DNA from: Cinnamomum chago
Taxonomy: Eukaryota > Streptophyta > Magnoliopsida > Laurales > Lauraceae
Assembly (NCBI GenBank): GCA_038049695.1
Contig: CP142458.1
Coordinates: 64,451,501-64,515,500, forward strand
Length of the DNA: 64,000 bases
Direction: 5' to 3'
Shown: positions 47,178 through 59,110 of the stretch, piece after piece
How the letters are laid out: every line of letters begins with the position of its first letter
Numbering within the stretch: the stretch's first letter is position 1
Notes under the pieces: model-generated
Databases searched by the model: none
Seen by the model: the letters and a program-made list of their open reading frames with translations, nothing else
What the model was told of the DNA's origin: nothing
Translations under genes and position numbers: made by a program

Positions 47178-47541
47178 TAGGGTTGCAAATGGGTCGATTC
47201 CGATCCAGGTCCATGGTGGACTCAGAACCGGAACATTTAAGAAAAAGGTGGAACCGGATCCGAACCCAAAACCGTTTTGGGACCGGTTTCTTGACTACGG
47301 AACAAGAACCATATATGGGATGAGTCTAGATCTAGATATAAAATGATATTTTGAAAGTATGGTTTTTGGGAGAGATTTTTGAAATTTTAGGTAATATGTC
47401 GGGTCTCGAGTCTACGAGTCCGAACCAAGGTGGAACCTGGACCCATTTACTTGCCGAGGCCTAAATAAGGATCCAACCCCAGTTTTTAACGGGTCGGAAC
47501 CTCCAGATAATCGAAGAATTGAGGACTCATTTACATCTCTA
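47178..47541. mobile_element. hAT-like MITE (TAGGGTTGCAAATGGGTC ends)
   Basis: The left end TAGGGTTGCAAATGGGTC pairs with the right end, whose reverse complement is TAGAGATGTAAATGAGTC. 8-bp flanks GTGTTACG and GTGTCATG match at six positions. The ends resemble the 1.1-kb element at 19098-20182. Confidence 0.6.
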
Positions 47542-48899
47542 GTGTCATGTCACCGCTCTAAAACCTCATGATTACGTGAGAGCTCTCACAGATGCCATGT
47601 AGCTGCACAATCTTTCTCTCCTAAAATCGCCTTCATTTAAAATGTCATTTAAAATTCCTCTCTTTAAGATAGTATTATTGTGAGAGGCCTATGCCTAACA
47701 CTAGCCGAGAAATAGAAAAAATGTATTCTAATATAAAAGTAATATCTGTGCATATCAAATAAAATATAAATAAAAAATATTAAAATATAAATAAGAAAGA
47801 TTTATAGAAGGAGTAAAGGAAAGATAAAGATTTAGATTGATTAGGTGGGCCCATAATGATATAGTGCTCTAATGAAGCCATCATATATTATATAATAATA
47901 ATAATAACAACAACAAACCCAACCCGAATTCCTTGGTTTCAAATATTGACCCGAGCTCAATCTAAACCTGAGCATGACAAACCCAATTTTCACCCCTTGG
48001 CCAAACCCAATTTTTACTTCTAGATCTGGGCCAAAGGCCAAGAAACTGGCATGCCCTGGTTTACATGGAAATATATTTCGAATTGGTCTTTCAAGGCATA
48101 GGCGCAAACTTGGGCCTAAATATTAAACTCGAAATAGAGTTCGGCTAGGTTTCAACTTAGGCCTCGGTTAACTAATAAGAAACTAACATATAATATAAAT
48201 ACATATACCAAATCTCATATTGGTGTAAATATAGGGATTAGGTATGTGAAACTCAAGGTGGGAAATGATTTCTATGAAGATTAGATGTGGAGGTAGAATT
48301 CTTCGCTAAAAAGTAAGAAAGAATTAGAAACATAATAGATTGGATAATATTTAGTTGGCATTCAAATTTCTATAATAAGAAAACTACATTTAAATGGTAT
48401 ATAATAAGGAAACAAAGTTGGAATGAGACAGAGACTAAATTTCAAAATGGGAGGTCTAAAATAGGTACTCCAAAAAAACATTTAAGATTGGGTGTGCCAC
48501 ATCACTGTGAAACACTAAAAGGCTGCTGCTTTAAAATATATATAATCCTCCCTAATTTTGCTCCCACACCAAAAAGGAGCATTTCCACCTACAATCAATA
48601 TTTATCCAAATTTTTAGAAAAAATGACAGAAATAGATGACATGCAAATTAAAATCTCTCATGCTAATAAAACTCTTTCTTTATACTTATCTAATATTCAA
48701 AATGATTTCTCATATATATCTAGAAAAATGACCAAACTCCACAATGATTTAAATATTCAGCGACAATATTATATTGGGGCATTTGAGCGGAGGTCCCTCA
48801 TCATTTGCTTTTATAGCCTAAGGTCCACGATATTTTATCGTACCGACGGTAGTCCTCTCGTAAAAATGATGCAGTAAAAAAGACAAAAAAACCCTGTAC
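47542..48899. other. Intergenic stretch, one unrecognised open frame
   Basis: An open frame at 48488-48877 (129 codons) contains a Lys/Asn/Ile-rich, possibly coiled-coil segment (KMTEIDDMQIKISHANKTLS). I recognise no family and the end of the frame reads like non-coding sequence. It may be a transposon or viral fossil or chance. Confidence 0.3.
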
Positions 48900-49600
48900 A
48901 CGTCAGCAAAAGCAGAACTTAAACAAATTTATCTGAGTTTTGGCAAAACTCAGATAAAACTCAAATAAATTTGCCAAATGAGTTTTACGAGAAGTTAACA
49001 AAAGTTTTTTGAAAACTCAGATAAATTTCATGTTTTTCTGAGTTTGCTGTTAATTTTTCTGCTCGGATAAATTTGTGTTGCTTTTTGTAATGATATGAAA
49101 TGAGAATGAAGGGAGGCTGGAGACTTACAGATTTGAATAACCAAAGTCAAAGTGAATTGTCTTGCTCGAAGGAGAAAAAAAGATGAGTTGCTGAGTCTTC
49201 CTCTTGGTAGCAGAAGTTACATCTGGAGGTTAAGGAAAACCCCAGGCGCTTCAAGCGGATTTCAGTTGGATTTTTTTTATGCATCAAACACCACCCAAAG
49301 CAGTTGATTTTGTGGAGGGAGATACCATTCTAGATCATACTAGCTCAGTCCAGTTTGCAAACTCTAGACTTGATGATATTTCAAGCTGCTTTCAACGAGA
49401 GCCGCCCATTTGGAGACACTCTCTAGCTTACAGCGTCTCTTTCTGATGGGTTTGGAGAGATGTTAGAGGTAGCTGATGAGCAAAAGTTGTTCAAAACTCA
49501 TATAAATTTGTCTGAGTTTTGGCAAATTTATCTGAGTTTTTGTCCAGTTTATTAGAGCTTCTGGGAAATTTATCTGAGCTCGGCAACACCAAAAGTCAGA
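48900..49600. repeat. Cluster of TTTATCTGAGTTTTG inverted and direct repeats
   Basis: A 31-bp near-perfect palindrome with 15-bp arms lies at 48928-48958 (TTTATCTGAGTTTTG, one G, then the inverse). Six or more further copies of the ATCTGAG/CTCAGAT word in both orientations lie near 49014, 49030, 49072, 49508, 49529 and 49571. No coding function seen. Confidence 0.7.
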
Positions 49601-51218
49601 ATATGGAAAATTAGATTCTAATAAAAATCGAAATCCAAAATAAGAACACTTGATGAGCACGATCCAATCGAGAAAAGAGAAAGAGGGAAAACAAGAAAAA
49701 TGGCAAACTGCTCTCTTTCAAATCAGTTGTAGAGAGACAGAGATTTGGAAGAGACTTCAGATGAAATAGTAAGATAAAGTAAAACCGTTTTCATCTTTGA
49801 AGAAATGAAAGAGAGAGAATCGGAAGTCATGGTGGCGACAGAAGGTGCTCTGCAACGTTACTCCACAATCATGGAAAGGAACGAAAAATGGAAAATGAGA
49901 GAGAAGAAGAAGGAAGGAGTTCTCTGCACAATAGAGAATAAGAGATAACTTGGCCGAGGAATGAGGGTTGAAAGGGGCAAATTAGTCATGAAAATATATG
50001 ACGTGGCATATTAGGGACCAAAATATCTCCAGCTGTCTGGACTATAGACATTAGAGAAAAAGTTGTTGTCCTTGATGCCTTAGAAGACCATGCTCAGGGA
50101 TGGTTGGCTAAGTTACCCTATTATATTTAGAAGTATGATTAAACTCCACAATAAAAACACTCTTGGAAAATTCCAAAATACCCATCACAGTAGAATGAGC
50201 CCCACTAATCAGTTGAAAAGGGAAGATTGAAAGATCAGGATAGGATTGGCCCAATCTCTGTATAAATTCACCCCGATCAAGTCATCTTAATTCCTTCATC
50301 CATCACTCACAAATTTAACAATTTATATATAAAAAAAGGAAGCAATAGTATATCAATGGTCCAAGCCATTTGAATTGGATCAATGACATTTGAGGGGTTG
50401 AGCATTGTAGTATATATGTGTGCCCCACTTGAATGGATAATCAGTTGGGCCTTACTAGGAGGTACACACCTTGCACACTTAATCATAGGGGTATATATTG
50501 AAACTATGTCATTCAAAGTTAGGGAGTTTGGAATATCAAGGGAACGTAGAATCGATTGATGTTACGACATTTAGGAGAATCCTTTATCCAAATCTAAATC
50601 CGACCATTCCCTGAATCCCTTCCCTTTGGTTGTCAAAGTATCCATGTGGGTCCCACACAAGGTGGGCGTCCTTTTTTTTAAAGGTAGTGTCTCTTCTTCT
50701 TTGGACGCTAAACTTGGCCAACTGGAAAGAATTGTGTGAAAGAAAGGTACTTAAAATATTTACTTATTTTTAGTTGCATAGTATATATATATATATTAAT
50801 CTATTTTCTTTTCAACAATATTTTAAAGAAAATTCTAGATTTCAATAATATTTATTTATTTTCCTTTTAGTTTTATTTTTTCTTGTATTTTTTACTTTTG
50901 GGCCCGGGCTTAATATGGGCCTTTGTTGCTAGTTTTAATATAAATAATCATATCCACTGCACCCACTCTAACTAAGTCCCTCACCATCAGCGCTACAGTC
51001 ATAAATTTATCCTTAGTTATTTTTATGGATGAAAGGTGTCTCACCATTAAGCTACCAGTGGATTGGAAACTTTAACCCACTTAGTAATTCAAAGTTAGAG
51101 TTCATTTTTTATAGGCTTGAGTTAATATTTCTCTAACCCAATTAATCAATGGATTGGATTAAAATCAATCCATGATATATGACCTCCTAACCCAACTTTA
51201 GTTACCTCATTCTTTGAC
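49601..51218. other. Intergenic stretch, no gene
   Basis: AT-rich with a GA-rich stretch around 49800-49950; nothing recognised. Confidence 0.4.
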
Positions 51219-51226
51219 CTTCCAAC

Positions 51227-51424
51227 CATGGGTTAAAATCTCGGCCGAGACCGGTTCATCTCGGCCGAGATAAACCGGTCTCGGCCGTGACCGGTCCGAT
51301 ATCTCGCTGAGATATCGGACTCGGCCCAGATTCTCCAAAATCTCGGCCGAGATGGCCGAGATTTTCAATATCTCGGGATTTTTTTCATCTCGGCCGAGAT
51401 ATCGGCCGAGATGACCATTATCTC

Positions 51425-51474
<50 letters not shown>

Positions 51475-52188
51475 GATGAAGCATAGAGGTTTGTCACTTA
51501 CTCACTTGTGTAATTGTGTTGTTTTCTTCATTTATAAGTTAGATCTATATACTTTCATGCTAGATCCACTCATACACATGATTTTGAAATTTTTTTTCAA
51601 TTTTTTTTATTTTCGGATTTTTTAATATTTGAATTATAATATATCATTTTTTGGGGATTTCATCATAAATATGTTGTTTTAATGATTCATGATCATTGTA
51701 TGGTGTGTAAATGATAGATCTACATACTTTTATGTTAGATCTATATATTTAGGATTTTGAAAATGATATTATTAATTTTTGTTTTGCAAAAAATAATTGT
51801 TGTTACTTGTTAGGATATTTGTGATACCAAAGGCTTATTAATAGTATGTAGATGATATATCTACATCTACTCATAGTCATAAATAATGTTTGCATTATAT
51901 GAAATACTGGAAAAAAGACACTGAACTGCGAGTCTGTAACACAGACAAGACTCATAACTTAAGGTGACCGAGATTTTGATTTATTGTTGTTACTAATGGA
52001 AACAAATATAGTTTTCCAGCATTTTCTAATATTCTGGATTTTTTGGATATTTTTGCAAATTTTTTTGGATTAAAAAAAAATTCACACCGCGATGACCGCG
52101 ACGGACCGATATCCGCGACCGATACCGATATCATATCGGTTTTTCGGCCCGGCCGATACCGCGACCGAGACCGAGATTTTAAACCATG
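51227..52188. mobile_element. hAT-like non-autonomous element with palindromic subterminal repeats
   Basis: 962 bp, flanked by perfect 8-bp repeats CTTCCAAC (51219-51226, 52189-52196). Ends: CATGGGTTAAAATCTCGG at left; the right end inverted is CATGGTTTAAAATCTCGG (17/18). The left 190 bp carry about ten copies of CTCGGCCGAG or half-sites; the right 110 bp carry CGATATCGG/GCGACCGA-type words. An uninterrupted T45 run sits at 51427-51471. No transposase. Confidence 0.88.
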
Positions 52189-52196
52189 CTTCCAAC

Positions 52197-55131
52197 AATT
52201 CAACTTGAATGCGACCTATTAACTAAATGTTAACCTACAACTTTAAAGAAGCAGTTGGATTGACATCTTTATCATAATTAATGAATGGGTAAACTTTAGG
52301 TTGAGCACACATGCTATTGTGCACTATTCAACGCATTCAATTCCTTTTCCCTGTCTTTAAATTATCACTTTTTTCTTGACACTTGTTATCACCCTTTTGA
52401 TATGATGATTTAGATGAGTGATATTTGTAATCAAGTTTCATTTTATAGCAATTTGATAAATTATACTTGCTCTATCTTTAGGTTATCATCTTTTTCATGG
52501 TACTTGTTATCATCTTTTTTTTGTGTGGTAGTTTAAATGAGTGACATTTGGAGTCATGACTTTTTTAATATCAATTGAATAGATAACACTTGTCAATCAT
52601 CTATGACTCCTTTAGATAATAAATAGGGTATGCTCTTTCGTTTAATTCGAACACTCTATTCATTTTTCATGTACACACTCTCCTGATTTTATTTCATTTT
52701 TTGAAAAGTTAGTATATTGTATTACTTAAATCAAGTTAAGCTGACTCTAAGGGTGCTTGAGTCTGTCAAAGACTATATGAATTCTTTAACAATTTTCTTT
52801 TCAAAGGTTGTACTTTTACTTATTACTTTTAATGTATGTATTATATTATGCATGTATTAGCAAAATAGAATATCATATAATACTTATATAATTGAAAATA
52901 ATTTTTTTATTTTCTTATAGTCTTTAATCAGTCCAGCTTCAATCAAGTAACTTAGATCTAAGTTAAAGTAAATTAATTGCCTTTAAACAAAAGGGACTTG
53001 GACTTCTTTATTTCCAAATAGATAGACTAAAAATTTAATAAAGATACAAATGTGGCTTGAATCCGGATTATTGATATAACATATTTTTGAAAATCAATGG
53101 AGCATGCTGAAAGGATTATCTTAAATATGAAAAACTACTTGATTATATTGTTGTTCATTTTCATATATATTTTTCCAATATATGTCGGTACTATTTTGAG
53201 TTTTTTTAATCTCATACTTTTGCACATCTTCCATAAAATTGATGGGTTTATTTTTTAAATAAATTATAAAATTATTTATCAATTTATTTTTTTATATTGC
53301 AGTCATAAAATATTTATCAGAAATGGGTGGCATAGGAAAAAAGGTAAGTCTAAACCTTTTTTGGTGAAATTACATCATAGCTTAAAGTAATCTCATCTTT
53401 TTTTTATTTTTTACTATTTATTTGATAAATATTAATTTTTCATCATAAAAAGAGAAAAAATAGGGAATCAATAAAAATGAATATTAATTAAGTGATAGAA
53501 AAATCGAAAAGAAAAACTAATTCTCCAAATTATACTACAAAGAAAAAAAATCATAAACTACAAATAATACTTAAAGAAATAAGATAAATATAAGAAAAGA
53601 AAAGGCCAAATCCTTTGTAAGATCAAACACCACGGTAGGATCTTTCAAATATTATCTATACATTTGAAAATTATACCCACATATAGAAACTTGCGTAGGT
53701 GATGGTGTCACCTTTAAAACTTCCAACATGGACCCATCTGTAGGTGTTGGGATGGAGGGCCATATTTTGAAATTACAACATGTGGCCCCGCCTTTAGGAG
53801 TAAGAATATGAGGCCCACTTAAAAAAAAATTATCGTACATGAAGCTCATATATATAAATCACCATCTGTGATCCACTTTTAAAATCACAAACCTTTAAAA
53901 TTTTATAAACATAATAGATGTATTAAAATTTTAAATTCACCTAAAGAAGACTCATTTTATCCGTAACTTATATATTAAAATTTTAAATCCACTTAAAGAA
54001 GGTTAACAAAAGTGAACTCTCGATGTAAATCTTAAAATATCTACCCAATCAAAATTAGAATTTCAATTTATCAATTAAAATTGAAATCGAGCTCCAATTT
54101 CTCAATCAATATCTAGTTAAAACATGCCCGTGAATACAAGAGATAAAAAACCATCTTTAGTCTAATTGAAAAACTAAATAGAGAATAATCACTAAAAATA
54201 ATATGAAAAACATAAAAATATAAAATTGAAAAAAAAGTGTACATTAATCTCTCTGCAAATGACTTATTTTCAATCAAAACACGGTAGAGTAAAGCCATGT
54301 GAGTTTCTTCTAAGGCATTAGTTGAAATAGATGGTATAGAAAATTTCATTTTCCTTTTGGCTTTAGCTCTCAACATAGAGTTAAAATATTATGTTATGTA
54401 ATTCCCAATATTCTTTAAAATGAATAATCTATAAATGTTTAAATGAATTTAGAAAATCGCTTAAAAGTGAATTTCCTAAAATATTAAGGAAAAGTAAATT
54501 CATTTTGTAGGAAATGATTAATAATTTAAATATATCTCATTGCACCATAAGTAGAACATCTCAATTATGCAAAATACTGAAAAAAGATATAAAAGTTGAA
54601 AAATGTGTCGTAATCACTTTGATGATATATTGGAATTGAAATAACCAAAACACAATAGAAAGAATATATATAAAAAAATTTAGGCATATATAAAGAAAGA
54701 ACATTATAAAATGGAAAAATACGAATTATCCTCAATAAATTGTGCAGAAGACTTGAAAGAATGCTTTGAATTGATGGCCTAAAGTAACAAAAAATGAAAA
54801 CAAAGAAAAGATTATCTTCAGTCTAATCGCAATTTAATCCAACAGAAGCATAATTTAAAAATAAATAAGAACACTTCAATAATATGAAATATATAAATAG
54901 GTATCGAGTTTTAAAATAAGATTAATGAAAATTTAAAAATTTGTAAATTTACCATAAGAAAAATGCCTCTTTCAACAGAGAATTATTCAAATTGGTCGAT
55001 TGAGACCCTGCGGTCCATCCTAACATTCACAGAACTCCTATTTACTTTGTTTGTAGGGTCTCAATCGACCTTTATTTGTAATGTTAAGGGTCTCGATTGA
55101 CCATGCGGTGTACGCTTATAAATGTATGAAA
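52197..55131. other. AT-rich intergenic stretch, no gene
   Basis: Very AT-rich. Near 53700-53900 there are words (CCCACTT, ACATGTGGCCCC, GGAGTAAGAATATGAGG) resembling the degenerate array at the right edge of the window, in the opposite orientation. Confidence 0.4.
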
Positions 55132-55791
55132 TTCATCCCTGAAAGTCCGGGATCCTAACCCTAGAGGGGGGGTGAATAGGGTGAGCTACAATATGTGACC
55201 AATTAAAACAAATTTTAACTTCTTTAAAATAACCTAGTCACAAGTGAGGATTATCAAACAAAATGCGAAAGCTTAATAAAAACAATCACCACAAAGCATT
55301 TACCATCACACAAAGATTTATAGTGATTCGGCCTCAATGCCTACATCCACTACCGGCTTGTAATTCAACACCCCACCAGATTTCCACTATCTATGCTTTT
55401 CAATAAGCTAAACAATAACCTTTACAATGTTATTTTTCTAGGCTAAACAACAACCTCTCAATGTGTTTTTCTAGGCTAAACAATAACCTTTACATAATGC
55501 TTTTCTTAGGCTAAGCAATAACCTTTACAAGAAAAAATTTTCTCTTAAAGAAGTGTCTACACAAACACTCAAAGAGATACAATTTAAGCTCAATATATTT
55601 GCTTCTAAAATAGGCGGATATGAAAATGAAAAACTAACTCACACAAACACTAAATGAATGCAAAGATGTATGCTCATGATGTGTGTGTGATAACTTCAAT
55701 CAAGTTAAAAACAAAGCTCAATTAATATATGCTTCAAGCATTTAAAAGATTAAGGCACATAAAATATTTTTTATTGAAGTGAAATGCAAAT
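55132..55791. mobile_element. LTR-like sequence, left half, split by the CACTA element
   Basis: A polypurine-like AGAGGGGGGGTGAATAG occurs at 55161-55177, an arrangement common at LTR borders of large plant LTR elements. Just before it (54993-55110) are three GGTCTCAATCGACC-type words in both orientations. The sequence resumes after the CACTA insertion at 61878. Family and outer limits unknown; fossil. Confidence 0.4.
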
Positions 55792-56329
55792 CACTACATC
55801 AAAACAGCAAAAAAACCACAGTAATAGACTGTCGTTTTTTGTGTCTCGATTTGGAGTGTAGCTTTTGGAAAACAACAGTCCTCATATGTGGTTTTTATTT
55901 TGAAAAAACCACAGCCCAGTACTGTGGAAAATTTAGTTTCTAATACGACATTCATAGTCTGTCGGTTTTTTATAAAATGAAGTTGTGTTTGTTTGAGATA
56001 AAAAACGACAGTCAACGACTGTGGTTTTTTATATTTTTCTTGAAAAAAATAAAATATTTCAAATATTAAACCTATTTAGTATCAATAACAATCCATTTAA
56101 GCAATTCAAACAACCATATCCATCAACCATCTAAATCTCAAACATCCACATATTAGCCATCCAAACAATACCTAAATAACAATATAATTTCATTCATCAA
56201 AAGCACATGCAGCCATATCATATCCAAGTATCAACCAAAAAAATAGGCCAACAAAATCCATCATCCAACATTTACTCAAACTTATACCCTCAAAACATTT
56301 ACCTAAAAGTAAGAATAGAAAACTAATAA

Positions 56330-57278
56330 AGTATGGTCCTAATTATAGGCCAATCAAGCACATCTCCTAGTATGACATCTCCTAACTTCCGTTCCCCGTC
56401 GAACAAGTCAACATTCTTATCAACAATCTCATCTAACACAATCCTATAGAAACCTGCCTCCGGTAACTCCGTACCTTGTAGTCTTCCATAAGCAATTATG
56501 TTTTTCATCTCCTAACTTCCGTTCCCCGTCGAACAAGTCAACATTCCTATCAACAATCTCATCTAACACAATCCTATAGAAACCTGCCTCCGGTAACTCC
56601 GTACCTTGTAGTCTTCCATAAGCAATTATGTTTTTCTTTGTCATGTGCTGCAACTTACACAAAGATGGGCCTCTTGTGTGTGTGATTGTTTGGTCCAAGT
56701 GTGCAGCTAGACTCTGAGAACTTTGGCTCCCCTACATACATCATTAGGAACACATTAATTTTTATTATATCAATGTAGACATTTCATTACATTTAAGAAG
56801 GAATCTATTATATATTAATACCTCAGAGGAGCTTCCACGTTCGGTAGAAGGCCGTATTTGTGTATTTGCTTGAGATAGGGACGTAAACATCCCCTCCATT
56901 TCACGCCTTAGATCCCTAGACTTCACTTCCAGTAGTCATCTTTCCAAATTATCCGCTTGAGCTTATAGGATAACTTGTGATTCATGTTCCTTTTGTAATG
57001 CTTTCTTGTAAGGATCTGAATACTTGATGGAGGTCTTTGAAACTCCGTCGCCTATGCCTTTTACACGTCCACGATTATCACGACCAAAAATCTGTGTAAA
57101 AAAAAAAAAATCAATGTCAATCCATGTTCGTGATAGTATGTTTTCGTCACTATATTTGATGGTTAATAAAATCATGTATGAGAAATATAATTACACCACA
57201 TACCAAGGCTACCGCGTCATGATCTAAATCTTTCTTTGCAATTGAAGGGTTATCCTCATACAAGCTAGCAACTCTTTC
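56330..57278 (-). pseudogene. En/Spm-family transposase-associated gene remnant
   Basis: Exon-like pieces on the minus strand: 57204-57278 (ERVASLYEDNPSIAKKDLDH, acceptor TTTTGCAG, donor GTATGTGG), then a piece with IFGRDNRGRVKGIGDGVSKT near 57095-56963, and a C-terminal piece with NIIAYGRLQGTELPEAGFYR and IVLDEIVDRNVDLFDGERKL. These match the conserved FGKDRPGRVRGxGxGVTPT and YRVSVDxVxD-type blocks of plant Ptta/En/Spm proteins. The C-terminal piece is duplicated in tandem, so the gene is disrupted. Confidence 0.7.
56376..56635 (-). repeat. Tandem duplication of 130 bp in the CACTA gene remnant
   Basis: Copies 56376-56505 and 56506-56635, each beginning CATCTCCTAACTTCCGTTCC, differing by about one base. 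130 is not a multiple of three, so the duplication shifts the frame. Confidence 0.95.
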
Positions 57279-57717
57279 CTGCAAAAATAATTTTTTTTTT
57301 AGAAAAGAAGAGATTAATAAAAAAGAATAAGGAAGAAAAAGAAGAAGAGAACTTCAAGCATAGTAGTTCATGTTTATTCAAGGTTTTGACTGCATACTCA
57401 ATTCATTTTACCCCAGATGTTCAAAATAAAATGCAGATTGCAGATGTTCTCTTTTGATTCTAGGCAGTGTAGAATACTATATATTTATGAACTTTTCTAA
57501 CACAAATGGTTTAGATCATAAAAACCTATTCTTTGTGGGTTATTTTAAGCAGTAGTCCAGTGCATTGATGTTCTCTGTGTGTGCCTGTGAGATGAATGCA
57601 TTTTACACTTCAAAATGCGCTGCAATTGCTTTTGGATACTTAAACAAAGCAACATTTACATATTTTCAAGCAAAACAATCTGTACAATCTCTTACTTAAA
57701 CGATCTCAAATAACAAC

Positions 57718-58295
57718 CTGGATTCCAGCATGACTGCAGAGGAAGAAATCAAATTCAGTAGGATGGCATACCACAACAGTGCCTGTAAATTCAAACTTAT
57801 GAAAATGATGAATGAAAGTTTAAACTTCAACTCAAGATAGGATAGGACCTTAGAGTATCAGAGATACGGGCTATTAATTACCAGGTAGAATATTTCCACT
57901 CTTGTCAGTGCTACTTCTGTTCTTATGGTTGTTCGCGAACAATCTTGTGTGGTGACGCTTTTGGACAACCACAAAGGTTACTGGGGGCTGGTAATTAGGC
58001 TCTAAGGATGCGCAAGCCTAAAGAAATCAGATAATAAGCACCCAAGAGTAAATAGATATGAATTTTGTCTATGAGAATGGACGTTAACTAACCTTACGAA
58101 TTGCATCTAATTCATAAAGCAAGACTTGATAGAACCGCCCTTCACTGACACCATCCCTATGCACACAACCAAAGACATGTAAAATAAAGATACACCATTT
58201 AATAGGCATAATGAATGATAACATCAAACTACCTATAAAAGATAATTCTCAATGGCTTATGCCCAGTTGCCTTCCTGAAGGAAATTAAAAGTTTC
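57718..58295 (-). pseudogene. Captured Argonaute PIWI-domain fragment (AGO10/AGO1 clade), four exons
   Basis: Four consecutive exons with intact GT-AG introns of 76, 75 and 99 nt: 58233-58295 ([20 protein letters not shown]), 58093-58156 ([20 protein letters not shown]), 57882-58017 ([20 protein letters not shown], then [20 protein letters not shown]), 57718-57782 ([20 protein letters not shown]). Phases match and about 109 codons stay open. This is the middle of the PIWI domain, including the Asp of the RDGVSEG motif (second catalytic residue in plant AGO1). The wording [12 protein letters not shown] and ANNH favours the AGO10 (ZWILLE/PINHEAD) side. Compared with the family, three codons are missing between TVV and CHP, and Gln in EGQF is Arg. 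The rest of AGO is absent, so it cannot act as an Argonaute. It lies inside the CACTA element, in the same orientation as its transposase-related exons. Confidence 0.9.
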
Positions 58296-58875
58296 CTATA
58301 GTAGAAGAGTATTTAGTACCTCCAAATCATGAATATATAAAGAAACTACTAAATTGAAAAAAATAAAGGTGTGATTCAATAAGAGAACTTTCTCCAAGGA
58401 AAACACAAAATGCAACAGCTAGAATCATCTTCTAACTATTGTTAGGTTGAAACAACTTAACATTTGAATTTAAGGTATATTCAAGTCATGTCCATTTGTT
58501 GATCAATTACAACATTGGCATCTGAACCACCAATTATGTCTTCCTCACCTTAGGTGAGACATACCTCTTAAGAACTACTTTTATTGATTCTAACCAATTA
58601 ATCAACCTAAGTAGAATGGATGATCTAAGTAACTATCTGATCAATTTTATCATAATGGATCACTAGAAACAATTAAAGCTTAAATAGTCCACTCCTAAAT
58701 CTTTGTCACTTATCTAGTGGCCCTAATTTTGGATGTTGATATCATTCAAGAATCACCGTAATTAGATTATAACAATTTGAGTTTTGGTGAGAAATGAATT
58801 GTCACATCAATTACGATGAAATAATTTTGCAATAAATAATTTTTAATCATGCCCAAATCACGTCAATGGATTACA

Positions 58876-59110
58876 ACTCTATGATTCGCGAAATAGAGGC
58901 AGCTTCTGGCCTTCTAAGAACGTGCCCAAACCATCTCAAATGATATTCTTTTATTTTTTTTCTCACTTGAAGTTATTCAAAAATTACTTCTAATGTTCTT
59001 GTTTCTAATCCTTACTTGTCTAGCAACGCCGCATTCCTTCTTAGTGTGCTCATCTCAACTGCATGAACTTTAGCTTATTAATGTTTCCTTGTTGACCAAC
59101 ATCCTTCCCC
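58876..59110 (-). mobile_element. RTE-clade LINE remnant inside the CACTA element
   Basis: Minus-strand translation gives EYHLRWFGHVLRRPEAAS, the conserved RTE C-terminal signature (LRWFGHVxRRP), preceded by a degraded YGEGCWSTRKHINKL block (family: YGxECWxxKKxxxxKM). Short, dead fragment without defined ends. Confidence 0.75.

Noticed and set aside
48488-48877. 129-codon open frame with a coiled-coil-like segment
   Set aside because: No recognisable family, no promoter or splice support, and the C-terminal third looks like random translation; noted only as an unassigned frame.
53303-53343. Exon-like 41 bp between TTGCAG and GTAAGT reading ...EMGGIGKK, like an NB-ARC P-loop
   Set aside because: Only a six-residue match with no other NB-ARC motif on either side; short AT-rich sequence gives such matches by chance.
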